From the NCBI GenBank assembly GCA_917880725.1, contig OU862889.1:19116997-19180996 (forward strand): a stretch of DNA of 64,000 bases, read 5' to 3'. This DNA is from Selenia dentaria. Taxonomy: Eukaryota > Arthropoda > Insecta > Lepidoptera > Geometridae. Below, one piece after another: positions 11,528 through 21,881 of the stretch (the stretch's first letter is position 1; each line of letters opens with the position of its first letter). The position numbers and the translations under genes were made by a program. The notes below the pieces were generated by a model. That model worked only from the letters and a program-made list of their open reading frames with translations, made no database searches and was not told where the DNA came from.

Positions 11528-12478
11528 CCTGGGCTAACCATAGTTGAAAGATGTTTCGGAGTAGAAGTGTATAAACTTGGCTACATTTTGGTTGCGATTG
11601 GATTTCGTGGTCTTCTTAAAAATTTAGATGCAACTTTTTATCAGAGATATGTTCCTTATGATTGACCCTTTCGATCGGTATCATACAAATTTAGTTTTTT
11701 TTTTTTACATTTAGCGGGTGCTATTCCTGATAAAAGATTAAAAAAAAAAAATATTGAATACTAGCGACTGCTCGCGACTTCGTTTGAGTAGTAGGCTCAA
11801 CCTAAGGCCTCGCCATAACCTCTCGCCTTATATTGACTTTAAAAAAAATTAAGAACGTTCTACGAAGTATTAGAAAACATATAAAAAAGAACGAAATCTG
11901 TCAAGCCGTTTTCAAGTTATAGCGTGACCAGGAAAAATAGAGTTCATCTTTATCTATATGTTTCCTTTGAGTAAAATTTGCAAAGTTCGATATTTTTCCC
12001 TGTGGCATTGGCTTGGCCCAACACGTCAAAGAACGCGAGCGCTGTCATATAATTATTGACTGGTCAGATAGACGTAAGAGGGCCAAAAGGCGAGTCAACA
12101 GAGCCTTTAAGGGTCGCCAACGTATTTGTGATGCCTCCAGTGTATTTCCACAGGCGACGGTGATATTTTCCCACCAGACGACAGGTCTGCTTGTTTCCAC
12201 CTATTGCTATATGTCTATGTATATACATAATGTAGATTATTTCAGACTTGAAGCAATTAGACTAAAATCAAAGTTACCGCTGTAGTAAAACTTTTCTACT
12301 GTCTTGTTTTACTTGTTTGAAAGTTCTCGTGAATTTGAAAATAATTATTATATTCGTCTTAATTCCCAATGCCATTATCATTAGGGTTATTTCGTTGCAA
12401 AATCGAAGCCACTATGTGTATATAGTATAGATTTATTGTTTATGTTCCATATTTCAATAACTTTTTTCTTTCTTTCAG

Positions 12479-12530
12479 GTAAACTCGGTTACTTTTCTAA
12501 AGGGAGAAGGAATGATTCATGTTATAAAGG
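12479..12530 (+). other. Possible terminal exon start of the plus-strand gene
   Basis: It is preceded by a very strong acceptor, CTTTTTTCTTTCTTTCAG (AG at 12477-12478). Spliced from the donor at 7120, the frame gives Gly then TAA, so the protein would end here and the rest would be 3' UTR. Read in another phase it gives a short peptide up to GTTAGC at 12531. Transcript data would be needed to choose. Confidence 0.3.
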
Positions 12531-13649
12531 TTAGCATTCTGTTTATTATTCCTAAATATATTGCGGCCTAACGTCACACTGGTCTGACATCGATCTATTA
12601 ATCATCGTGAAGATCGCCAGAATTATTCTCATGATGCAAGAAACGGTGATTACAAGCATAATGTCCTACTATATGTAATACTATTGAACTGATATTCAGT
12701 TGTGATCTTTAAATGTTAAGCAGATTTAAAAAGGTAAATAAAAATAATATTTTAGATACGAAAATTTGTATAATTTACTTGATTGCGTTTTACATGATGA
12801 TTAATTTATAATAATTCAATATTAAAATTAATTTATAATATGCATTTGTACAATTTTATCTATACCTAACTAGGTCTACAACATCTAAATATATTACACA
12901 ACACTATCATACAACATGCTTTTTACACTGATGTTATTTCCTACGGCTATTTACTAACGCAATATCAATATGTAAGTTATGTATAAATAAACGTATTTAT
13001 CTACAAATCGTAGACTTACTATAAAGTTTTACAATGTTCTGAAAACATGGCACGTTAAAAGGAAAGTGAATACCAACAAATGCTACTGTTTAATTTCATA
13101 TTAATGCCGTCTCTTTCACACTATAAGTAACAGAGACAACACAACATAAACAAAGTTAGTATGATTCTCTCTTTTTAACATGATGTATTTTCTGAATTAA
13201 ATTCAGGCCCGTAGGCGTACAAAAATGAGCTTTAACGTAACGCAATAACAATTAATTGAGCACGAGCTACATTTTGATTCAAAACATGATCAAATAAATA
13301 GCATGACAAAATGATATGATTCATAATTTAATAGGAATAAACCTTATTTTATGCCTTTTCAAAAGGAGCTAAATAAGTACACAAATAGATTATACATACT
13401 TGTACAGTCATATGTAACGACTCGGGTGTCGGTCTGTTGCCTTAGTTCATTATGGCACGTGAAAATGCAATTTTAAACCATTAATAAATCTCGAATATCG
13501 TTAAAAAGACTCAGGAACTGACATATAAACATTGATATAACAGCAAGATTCGCATTAAAGGATTACAAAATTCTGTAAGAAATATTGGTCTCGTATGCAG
13601 ATTGTCCTGATCAGCATACTCGCCTCACATGCCACGCATTAATGAGGTA
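12531..13649. other. Intergenic region between convergent genes
   Basis: AT-rich, with several AATAAA-type hexamers on both strands. No coding frame or recognised repeat. It probably holds the 3' UTR of the plus-strand gene and the 3' flank of p130CAS. Confidence 0.45.
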
Positions 13650-13655
13650 TTTATT
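13650..13655 (-). terminator. Candidate poly(A) signal of p130CAS
   Basis: TTTATT on the plus strand reads AATAAA on the minus strand, about 495 bases beyond the p130CAS stop codon. It is a plausible cleavage signal but has no transcript support. Confidence 0.35.
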
Positions 13656-14149
13656 CCGGTAATTATATTGCAACAGCCTCCTTTTATGTAAGTATATGTA
13701 GTACCTACTTAATCAAAATTGATATCAAACGTGTTTTCACGGCAATCGACTTGTCAATCATAGCAACCAAAAACGACTATTTCAATGCGATGAAACAATC
13801 GCAACATATTTAAATTTGTATTCGATTCGACCGTTCTACTAACGACGCTGATGCATATTTTGTATAAAACTGGACGGACAACTCAACTCACTACGGCAAA
13901 ATGAGCATCCAGCAATTTAAAATTCGCTCTCCGCGATTCGTTCACAAACAAAAATGTCTAGCAGCCTTCAATCGCAATCACTTACGCTAATGTCTAAATA
14001 GAAACTCTGGATTTCGTCCATTGGCAGTCTACTTATCATACGGAAGATTTCTTTGGTTAAGTAGTTGCGGGCGGTCCCGCTGTAGAAACGAGTCTAGCGT
14101 ACCTAGCCACCGTCCGTAAGGTGCGGACGAGGTCGGGATAGGTAAGGGT

Positions 14150-14489
14150 TTATATTTGCAAGGTAGCGAGAGAAGGAGTGCCTGAGCTATTGTGGGGGGT
14201 AAGGGGGGTGAGGGGTGTGGTGGGGATGGAAGGGGCGACGGTGGTAGCGGGGGTTCCAGGGGTATCAACTGGTGCAGGGGGAGGGTCTGCCGCTCGAACT
14301 AATACTCTCCTCAACTCCTGTGCTCTGGCGGCTAAAGTTCTTGCAGCTTCAGCCATTTCGGCGACGGCATTTGCGCAAGGGAACTGCTGAGCTGCAGCTT
14401 TCGTCTTTGCGACGGTTATAGCGAGCGCGTCGGATAACGCGTCTGAGCATCGCAGTGCTCGGGATTTTAGACCAGCATGTTGGGCGCTC
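14150..14489 (-). CDS. p130CAS: p130CAS coding exon 8: FAT-like domain end and Pro/Thr-rich tail
   Basis: It encodes residues 466-578 and the TAA stop. The last helices (KTKAAAQQFPCANAVAEMAE, ARAQELRRVLVRA) are followed by a Pro/Thr-rich tail of about 43 residues. I know of no such tail in vertebrate Cas proteins. The antisense frames here are shadows of this GC-rich exon. Confidence 0.93.
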
Positions 14490-17400
14490 CTGGAATGAAA
14501 GTGAATATTGGTTATAATACAATAGTACGAATTAATAGGTATTGAGAGCAAAATGAAATCATCTGTTTAGTAAAATACATGAGATCACATTATTTTGCGT
14601 TGCGTAAATAAAAGGAAATCTTGATCTAGCTATGATTCAAGCTCTTGCCATGTCAATAACAAATTATTTTCGCTTTTATATTGATTTAAAAGTATGGTTT
14701 TGAGAGGTGACTTTGATTAACAGTTTGCATTATAATAGGCCCCGACGTGCTTTATCACCAAAGTGTTATATTAAAAGAATTACAGGCCAGCATTGCAACA
14801 TGTGACTATTTAATGTGATTGCATAAGAACACAATTGACTACTAGAAATTGTATGTAAACAGATTATGTAGGCCTTTATCTATAACGTATTTTCAAGAAT
14901 AGATTCTTACCTGTGTACTGTGTCACCCACATGCACTATCCGATGCGCGCTCAGTACCACAAACTTTCCATGTGCTAGGAAGACATCTGGGGGTTGCCCC
15001 ATTTCTATTGTGCGGAGGAAAGCTTCAACAGCCGTGGATAAGTGTGCGCCGTACGTAGCCGTTTGCGCTGCATAAAACGCTGCAAGCTGTCTATCGTCTG
15101 GTGGTAGTCTAGTTGCCGCTGCTACTGCGCTGACCTGAAGATGTGAAATTATAAGTAAGAAAATTTACGAGCTTTACAATGTTATTAGAAGCTGAGTTGA
15201 ATTAAGTGTGCTTATTAATCAAACTCCTAATAATACATCAGGCCCTAACTGATTAATTATAATTGATTTCTGATAGGACGACGACGCTGGTGAATTTAAG
15301 CAAGACGATTAGATCTTCATAAAACAAAACTTAGAACTTTGATCAATATTATATAGACATCTAACTCGAATGGAGATTCAGAGTTCTAAAGAAACTGTTC
15401 AGCAGGGCTATTATGTATCTAAATTGCAATCAAATGTTGATTGAAATCTTAAAAAATGGTGACTTTATGTCAGTTTTGACAACTTCAGTAAGCAATATGT
15501 TAGTAAGTTGATGATTGGAGCCGACAAAACTGACAGAGCCGCCGTTTATTTCATATCAATCAACGTGTGTTAGCAACTGAGATACATAATAGCCCTGTAG
15601 GGCCGCTGTCATGGGAAAGCGACCCTCGAATTTTGCACCGTTTACTATTTTGGAGAGATGGCATCAAGTAGAAAGGCAGGACCAAAGCCAGTATATGCAA
15701 AGTGGTTGCCCATCATACCTACTCACGCATTAAAAATGTCACAACACATTTAATTCACAAACGCTTGTGGATTGAATTCGGTAATGATATGAGGACGTTG
15801 ATAACTCACCTCTCCAGCATGGTCTGCGTCTCTAACGAGCGCATCGAAGGAAGCCCTGAGTTTGTCGGGCAGAGCGGCTCGAATCTCCGCATTTCGTCTG
15901 CCCATCGCTGTCCGTGACTCTAGTCGTACATAGTCGTACTCTTCTGTCCATTCGTGTTCAGGCTCTGCAGGGGACCGCCTGAAACAATGGATCATAGTAC
16001 ACATGTGGGGCTGTCTCTACATTCCTTTAAACAAAAGATGTGTTTCAAAATTTTAGTACGAAGTATCAACACAATTATGACACAAGTTATAAGAACGTAC
16101 ATCAGCAATTGACTTATTGCTTTACAATTTACCTAAAATTATCTTCTAAACTCTCACCTAAAGAGAAGCGATGCATTTCCATTGATAAACGAGGCTGCTC
16201 TCCTGACGTCTTCGGTCAATGACCGCGCGCAAGATACCAGCTGATCCAAAGCATCTTGCGTTCCATCCGTTGGTTCTCTGTCTCTCTCTAGCCGCTCCGG
16301 TGCCCAGTCACCAGCGTCCAGTGCGCTTGTGGCCTCGTGCGTTATGCGCTCGGCGTCTTTTAAGGCTTTAACTAAGGGGCGTAACTTTACTGCGATACCT
16401 GAAAGAAGTATAATTGGGTAAGCAATTTTATTGTCTAACATAGTGCGGTCTATCCAAATACTAGATATGGTTCGGAAACTTTATCGTTACTATTTCATTT
16501 ATACTTATTGTTAACGAAACAAAATCTCGAAGGGAAGGAAAAAAATAACGTGATATTTGATGTTAAATGATACAACATATTTTAAATGTATACATATTTT
16601 GTGGTATATTTTGCTAATCTGGTATGATACTAGATTCGTAGACCACTAAATTCGAGACTGATGATTTTGGAAAAAGAAATATCAAGCAATACTTTTTAAT
16701 TTCGACGTCTAAAAGTTTTCTCATATTTTAATTGAAAGAAGCCTGAATTACCTAAAATTAAATGACAACAAGATAATGAAAAAAAGTCTGCACGAATGTT
16801 AATAGATACTCGTATTTGAATATGTATGCAGTATAGACAAGGTTTAATACATAAAATAGAAATTTGAATTTTTACTGCGAATGTTTCTAAAGCGTGCTGT
16901 ATTTCGGTTTATAGAAAAAGTGTTTCCAGAAGTATACAACCTTAAAGTTACAAGTCAAAAGTACAAATGCTCCCTTTAAAATATTGATTTGTCTAGGTGG
17001 AGTCTGACCAGTGTTGTACAATCATGAAAAATTACCAGGTGATTTCAAGGTACAAACCACCCGATCATTTTTCATCCTGGCCATTAGTTTTTGTTAACAC
17101 TCTTGTAATGATTGTACTGGTCAGACTCCACCTACGCAAATCAAATATTTTAAATGTAACTTTTTGTTTTTCCCATACGGACTGTGGTCTGCTGGTACTT
17201 GATCAGGTTGGGACAGACGGTGATCTCTTAAGGGTGCGTTCCGCTAAGCACCGTCAACGCTCACAACTGTCGCGTCCCGGGTTCCCGTTTCCTGTGGAAC
17301 GCTCACGCGGTCGTGAAATGCGCGCCATATTTTCTGTCAATAATCGAAAGAATCGTATACTTCTTTTATATTTTGACAGTGACAGCTCGCACCCACCGCA

Positions 17401-20400
17401 AAAACCCACCTTCCATCCGCGAACGTTGTGGTCGCGACGTGAGCGTTATCGGCATAGACTAAAATATATACTAGGAAAGTTATCGGTGACCGATCCGTAT
17501 TGATCCGTCCCCGATGACGTATTGAACTCGCTCACGATGATTGTGGGCTTGTTAGATAAAGATGCGATTGATTTCAGCTCATATAGAAACATGTCCTTAG
17601 TGTATGTGAAGTGCCGAGAATTTAAAGTAGTAAAAACAAGTGTCTATACCTTTATCCTGTGCATCGTGCGCGTTGGCCAACGTGGCGTCCGCGAAGACTG
17701 CGAGGTCGTGCAGCGCAGCGCGCAGCCTCGCGCCCGCCACACGCACGTCCAGCACTTTGCAGCGTAACGCGCCGCGTCGCCGCCAACCGGGCGACACGTA
17801 CGACAGCAGCCGGGACACCGCCGCTGACGCTTCCTCCTGGAAAATAACGAACAAGAGAAATATCAATAGCCGCTTTATGGGAGCGTAAAAGCTTGCCCGA
17901 ATAAATTTACACTGATCGTTCAGGTCAAATTCGTCACAGAAGCTTTCGTTGCAAGTTCAGTGAGGTATCTACTTTCAGAGTATAACAGTCGAGAGTCTTC
18001 TGCGTTTATGCGTCCTCCTAGAAAATAAGGGACAAGACATTGCTTCCTTGTGAGCGCAAAAGCTTTGACGTATAAATTTACAATGTTCGTTCAGGGCAAG
18101 TCACGCCGGTCATGTCAAGTGCTTCATCCCTCCTTATATCCTTATGTTGCCCGTACCACTCTGCCACATTTGCTTCTCTGTATTACCCGCAATAAAAACC
18201 CCGGTACATAATTCCTTTCGTCCTGTGTAATATTCTCCAACCACCAGTCGCTTCCGAACCGACGTTTTCGGATACCCGTTTTTATTTACAATGTTCCTAG
18301 CGTAATGGTTTTTGTTAGAGATATCAGGATATTTGGAGATCTCATAGCGAGTTTTAGCAACAGAGCGACGTACGTATTAGATGCTGACGCAAGATGCTTC
18401 AAGCTTGCAGAGTTTGCACTGGTCGAGGTCAGTTGCCCGATAAGGTCCAAAAGTGGTAATGAAAAAGACTACCAACCTGTAGTCTCTCCAAAGCTTCCAA
18501 CGCCGCGTCACAGGGCAGAGGCAGCGCTCTCGACCGTGGCACGTCGTACGTACTAGACGCTGACGCGGCGGAATGAGCCGAGCTGCCAGAGTTTGCTGAC
18601 GCACTGGAAGTGGCCGATGCCAGAGATCCAGTCCCGCTGCAAGCGGAATCGGCGCTGGCGGGGCGAGGGGCGCGAGGAGCGTCGTACCAGTCGCCCAGCG
18701 GTCGCGGGCAGTCGTACGTCCCCAGTCGCTGGACTGGCATCGGAGCACGAGGTACGTCGTAATGTGAACATTCCTCGATCTGGAATTGAGAAAGTGATAC
18801 TGTTATGATTGGTAGAAAATCGAGTCCAGGGAGGTTTGTTGTACCCTGTTTTACTTGTGAAGGTTCAAACCCGCGCACCGCAGGTCGTTATGCCAAGGAG
18901 GGCCATATTTTTTATAGATACAATTCTGCATGTTCTTCAGAATGGAGACAACATGGACATGGCGCGACAGTTGACTTGTAGGTAACTGTATTAAAATAGA
19001 CTAATTTTCTCTGTATAATGCCCACATGAAGATACTTACTTTTGTAAAAGAATTTTGTGTTGGTAAAGGTTGGTGCGCGACGGGAGCAGGAGTGCGTGCC
19101 CGTCTCCTTTGCATCGCGTTGCTGGCATCGAATACGCCTGCCACTATCCTCAGTCGGTTCCCTGGACATATTCCCTGAAACAAAACATGCGATGAAATAA
19201 AATAAAAAATATAAGTAACTGCCTACTTATTCTTTATTTTGATTTTAACCAGGACGCCTAATAGCAAAAACGAACTAGGTACGAAGTTTCGTTTGACGGA
19301 ATGAGAATTTTCTACTGTGAATGTCAAAAATGACAAATGCAGTCAAGGGTGATGAAATGTATCAAATTGACAGGTTTTTTGCATCGTGATTAATTATATT
19401 TGTATTTACGTAGTGTGTTTTATTATTGATATTTGTTGATTGATATACTTTATGAATAAAGTATTTACGCATAAGAATATTGTGAGGCATTGTTATAGTT
19501 TGAGCATATACATTTAAAATAATCCCATAAGCGAAAACTGTTAGGCTTTTGCGTATCCAATCTTTGTTTACTTTATTATAATTTAAGCAGCCGTTTGTTT
19601 TCCTTACAAAATAAATAAAAAGAATTGTCTTGTTGTGTAGGTATGTTGTATACGTTCGCCATTCAATTCTATGAGTTAGGTACATATACTTTTTACTTTT
19701 TAATATACTAGATGAATCAGAAAATATGAATTATAAGACACAGTACATACCTAAATACTAATGCAATTACTCAAATATTAATAAAATACATATAATGTTC
19801 ATGAAAAGAAACATGTCTGTACATTTCACCACTCTTGCACAAGTGCACAAATTCGAAACTTCTTAGTTCGTTTTTGGTAGTATGCCTCCTGAAATGTGAT
19901 GACTATTGACATCTTAACACATAGCACGATTTCACAGATTCCCCATAGTTCGCCCATAATATATAAAAACACCATATGCCATTGCATAACTACCTAAGTA
20001 TATGAAGATTTCATTAGAGATGACAAACATCCTATTTCGCCAACTATGTTCTACGTGGTCTCATTTTGGTAATACATAGGTATAGGGTGTTTGGTAGAGG
20101 GACCGACAAACCAAATGAGCGTGTTCGGGGGACCACTTGGAGAATACAAGTTGGCCAAAAAAATCCCCGAACCCCCAATATGTTTAACTTTTTTTGTGAT
20201 TTTTCCCTTTTTCTCCTAAATTGTACCTATTTATCATAACATTTGTAAAATCTGTTTTAGACCGGATGTTTTTAGTTGAATTTGGTCTCTAATACACCTT
20301 CAGGCCACGCAAAGCAAAATTGGATACAAAACAGAGCTAACTAACTGAGTTAGTTTAAAAAAATTGGGGTGTCGGGGATTTTTTTTGGCCAACTTGTGTT

Positions 20401-21881
20401 CTCCAAGTGGGCCCCCGAACACGTTCATTTGGTTTGTCGGTCCCTCTACCAAACACCCAGTCTAGGTAATATAAGGTGCCTATTATTATATTATCCCTTA
20501 ATCTGCTTTCAAAGCATTTATCGGGAGTATATATGGAAAATCCTAAAACAGAGAACAGTTAGGTACAGTAATAATTTAAAAACATCTTGATCGAAGATCG
20601 CAAAAGGATGATTGTCAAACGTGAGTGGTATTGACAACTTGAAGCTATTTGTATAACAATAGTGACCACTGATTTCAAAGAATTTATAGAATAACAATGA
20701 TAAAATTAACCTTGAACCGGGAAGGTTATATTAGTCATCTTAAGCTCCAAAACTTATCCGGTAGGTATCTTGCTTACTTAGTTAGTTTCAATCGAATACA
20801 ATAATAATAAATGTCTCTTCTAAGAAAATTGCATAAAATCTAATTATTGACTCGTACAAAAGGTTATGACCTCAGTATACCTACAACGGAGAGGCGTATG
20901 TGAGATGCGTCATCGTTTGCGATAAAGGTATGATGCGAATTTAAGATGACAATAACATCGTAACTCCATGTAGGTATGACGTCTGCGTTGCTTACTGTAC
21001 TGGTAGCCCTTGCATATACGTTTAAGGATAGGCACATCCGAAACTGTTTCCGAGAGACATGAGTCCATGCTTCAAGCAGTATTTTTAAACTATTAACATG
21101 TTTATAGTTTTAAACTTTCGGAGATATTACACATTTTATATTTTTGACCAAATGACCGGGAAAGTCATGAAACCCATCGAGATATTCACTTGTAGGTATG
21201 CTAACGTGTAAGTTTAAAAAACTATAATAGGTAATATTTTGATGCATTAAAATGACTATACCTTTCCTGGATTCGTTGACCGACAAAACCTCTCACAATG
21301 TTGGTTATCAATATACCTTTAGAGCATTTAAGACAAACCACCACCACATAACAAGCCACACACACCACATAAGCCAACTCTTACGTAAAACTCTGGATGT
21401 ATAGAGATGATAGTTACATAGATATATGTACAATAGATAACGCAAGTATCACGATTTGCATTGAAACCAAGCGTGCCGACTTTTCAATTTATTGAATTAC
21501 CTAAATTTACGCATAATATAATTTAAAATAAATTACAGAAAATATGTCCTTGCCTCGAAATTTTTAGGCTATTGCAGTTAATTATCATGCAATTTAGTTT
21601 TCGCGGCCGTCCGGCTGCAACAACAGACTTGCGCGGACTATAAGTAGCGGCGGCCAACCTTGACGCTTGGTCGTAGTTCGGACACGGGAAGTACACACAT
21701 TTGCGTTATCTATTGTACATGTATATCTGTGGATAGTTACCTGTCTGCCTCGAAGTGAGCATAGCCACCAGCCCTCGCTGCCTCCTGTGTTCTGCTCCAG
21801 AACCGTGAGCAAGTCGCCTCGCCTGAAGGCGAGCTCGTCCGGTGACTCCGCTATGTTGTCGTATAACGCTCGCGCCATACA
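14150..21881 (-). CDS. p130CAS: p130Cas / BCAR1-type focal adhesion adaptor, eight coding exons
   Basis: This adaptor connects integrin, FAK and Src signalling to Crk at focal adhesions. The coding exons, in transcript order, are 21881-21741, 19174-19040, 18779-18477, 17836-17650, 16398-16158, 15978-15810, 15134-14911 and 14489-14150. All have AG acceptors and GT donors, and the phases join without a break. Starting at ATG 21878 (preceded by CAGTGT, G at +4), the product is 578 residues. The order is SH3 (1-60), substrate domain with four YDxPR sites (98, 113, 123, 169), helical region (193-334), YDYV Src-binding site (349-352) and FAT-like bundle (about 392-535). A Pro/Thr-rich tail ends in LQI. 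It is shorter than the vertebrate protein, which has about 15 YxxP motifs. The acceptor directly before the start codon implies at least one untranslated upstream exon. Confidence 0.95.
14911..15134 (-). CDS. p130CAS: p130CAS coding exon 7: FAT-like domain, first half
   Basis: It encodes residues 392-465 and part of 466. RQLAAFYAAQTATYG, TAVEAFLRTIEMGQPPDVF and LAHGKFVVLSAHRIVHVGD align with the C-terminal Cas homology bundle, which in the family mediates focal adhesion targeting and binds NSP-type exchange factors. Confidence 0.93.
15413..15597. mobile_element. Foldback MITE (CAGGGCTATTATGTATC family), copy 2
   Basis: Its ends are CAGGGCTATTATGTATC and the reverse complement GATACATAATAGCCCTG. 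The interior matches 59755-59951 and, inverted, 3108-3552. It lies in a p130CAS intron and is too short to code. Confidence 0.75.
15810..15978 (-). CDS. p130CAS: p130CAS coding exon 6: Src-binding site
   Basis: It encodes residues 335-391. EWTEEYDYVRLESR matches the conserved YDYV motif that the Src SH2 domain binds; RRSPAEP, a short PxxP element, lies just upstream. The exon ends at GTGAGT in phase 0. Confidence 0.93.
16158..16398 (-). CDS. p130CAS: p130CAS coding exon 5: rest of helical domain
   Basis: It encodes residues 255-335 (split codons at both ends), with helical stretches VKLRPLVKALKDAERITHEA and LDQLVSCARSLTEDVRRAAS. The incoming codon is completed as Gly and the outgoing one as Arg, which confirms the joins to its neighbours. 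Confidence 0.9.
16975..17158. mobile_element. MITE with TAGGTGGAGTCTGACCAGT inverted repeats
   Basis: TAGGTGGAGTCTGACCAGT (16994-17012) and its exact reverse complement (17116-17134) are 19-bp arms. The similarity continues outward through GATTTG and TTTAAAATATT on both sides, so the full inverted repeats approach 45 bp. It lies in a p130CAS intron. Confidence 0.75.
17213..17510. mobile_element. Possible GC-rich foldback element
   Basis: AACGCTCAC near 17260 and GTGAGCGTT near 17440, together with GGGACAGACGG and CCGTCCCC near the ends, suggest a degraded inverted-repeat element. The arms are imperfect and the limits uncertain. Confidence 0.3.
17650..17836 (-). CDS. p130CAS: p130CAS coding exon 4: start of helical (serine-rich-equivalent) domain
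   Basis: It encodes residues 193-254 and the first base of codon 255. It is Ala/Leu/Arg-rich and helix-forming (VSRLLSYVSP, then GARLRAALHDLAVFADATL). This position corresponds to the four-helix serine-rich region of Cas proteins, a 14-3-3/Grb2-binding module in vertebrates. GC content is well above the surrounding introns. Confidence 0.9.
18010..18120 (-). repeat. Decayed duplicate of the p130CAS exon 4 boundary
   Basis: CTCCTAGAAAATAAGGGACAAGA here parallels the exon 4 acceptor region at 17832-17856. The words GAGCGCAAAAGCTT, ATAAATTTACA and CGTTCAGG follow in the same order as at 17880-17925, with an offset of about 180 bases. The acceptor CAG has become TAG in this copy. Confidence 0.6.
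18368..18430 (-). repeat. Decayed duplicate of part of p130CAS exon 3
   Basis: GACGTACGTATTAGATGCTG, then GCAGAGTTTG and GCACTGG, parallel the exon 3 sequence at about 18540-18615. It lies inside the intron after exon 3 and is no longer coding. Confidence 0.6.
18477..18779 (-). CDS. p130CAS: p130CAS coding exon 3: substrate domain
   Basis: It encodes residues 92-192. Four YxxP sites, YDVP (98), YDCP (113), YDAP (123) and YDVP (169), are each followed by Arg, and the family uses such sites to dock Crk/Nck SH2 domains after Src phosphorylation. A Ser/Ala-rich low-complexity spacer (about 132-168) separates the third and fourth. The exon is symmetrical (phase 0-0, 101 codons), so its loss or duplication would keep the frame. 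A decayed piece of it is found in the next intron. Confidence 0.93.
19040..19174 (-). CDS. p130CAS: p130CAS coding exon 2: end of SH3 and linker
   Basis: It encodes residues 47-91. GICPGNRLRIV completes the SH3 fold, with the conserved Pro-Gly-Asn of the ligand groove, and a basic linker (RRRARTPAPVAHQ) follows. The exon is flanked by TTTGTTTCAG and GTAAGT, both in phase 0. Confidence 0.94.
20085..20458. mobile_element. MITE with inverted repeats of about 95 bp (GGGTGTTTGGTAGAGGGACC)
   Basis: The left arm begins GGGTGTTTGGTAGAGGGACC and the right arm is its near-perfect reverse complement, ending GGTCCCTCTACCAAACACCC. The arms also share GACAAACCAAATGA, CACTTGGAGAA and AAGTTGGCCAAAAAAA. An AT-rich centre of about 170 bases has no coding capacity. 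It lies in p130CAS intron 1 of the coding part. Confidence 0.85.
21741..21881 (-). CDS. p130CAS: p130CAS coding exon 1: N-terminal part of SH3
   Basis: It encodes residues 1-46. The ALYDN motif, the acidic RT loop ESPDELAF and the WW pair (37-38) are the SH3 hallmarks, and LLTVLEQNTGG and WWLCSLRGRQ are close to vertebrate p130Cas. The exon starts after TTGTTTCAG and ends at GTAACT. In the family this domain binds proline-rich motifs of FAK and phosphatases. Confidence 0.95.

Larger units (their letters stand above)
7120..12478 (+). other. Large intron or downstream region of the plus-strand gene
   Basis: It contains a tRNA-like SINE (about 7330-7525), an RTE-like LINE tail (7919-8355), a dispersed repeat around 9290-9560 that is also found near 58840-59100, and a LINE 3' end with target duplication (10979-11527). 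The remaining AT-rich stretches (8360-9290, 9560-10800, 11530-12470) show no convincing exon. A degraded dispersed repeat is likely near 11760-11990. Confidence 0.45.

Noticed and set aside
12013..12285. 90-residue plus-strand open frame (AQHVKERERCHIIIDW)
   Set aside because: No splice or start context and no family resemblance; probably chance or repeat-derived.
14178..14390. Gly/Val-rich plus-strand open frame
   Set aside because: Antisense to p130CAS exon 8 (the Pro/Thr-rich tail).
17640..17888. Overlapping plus-strand open frames opposite p130CAS exon 4
   Set aside because: Shadows of a GC-rich coding exon on the minus strand.
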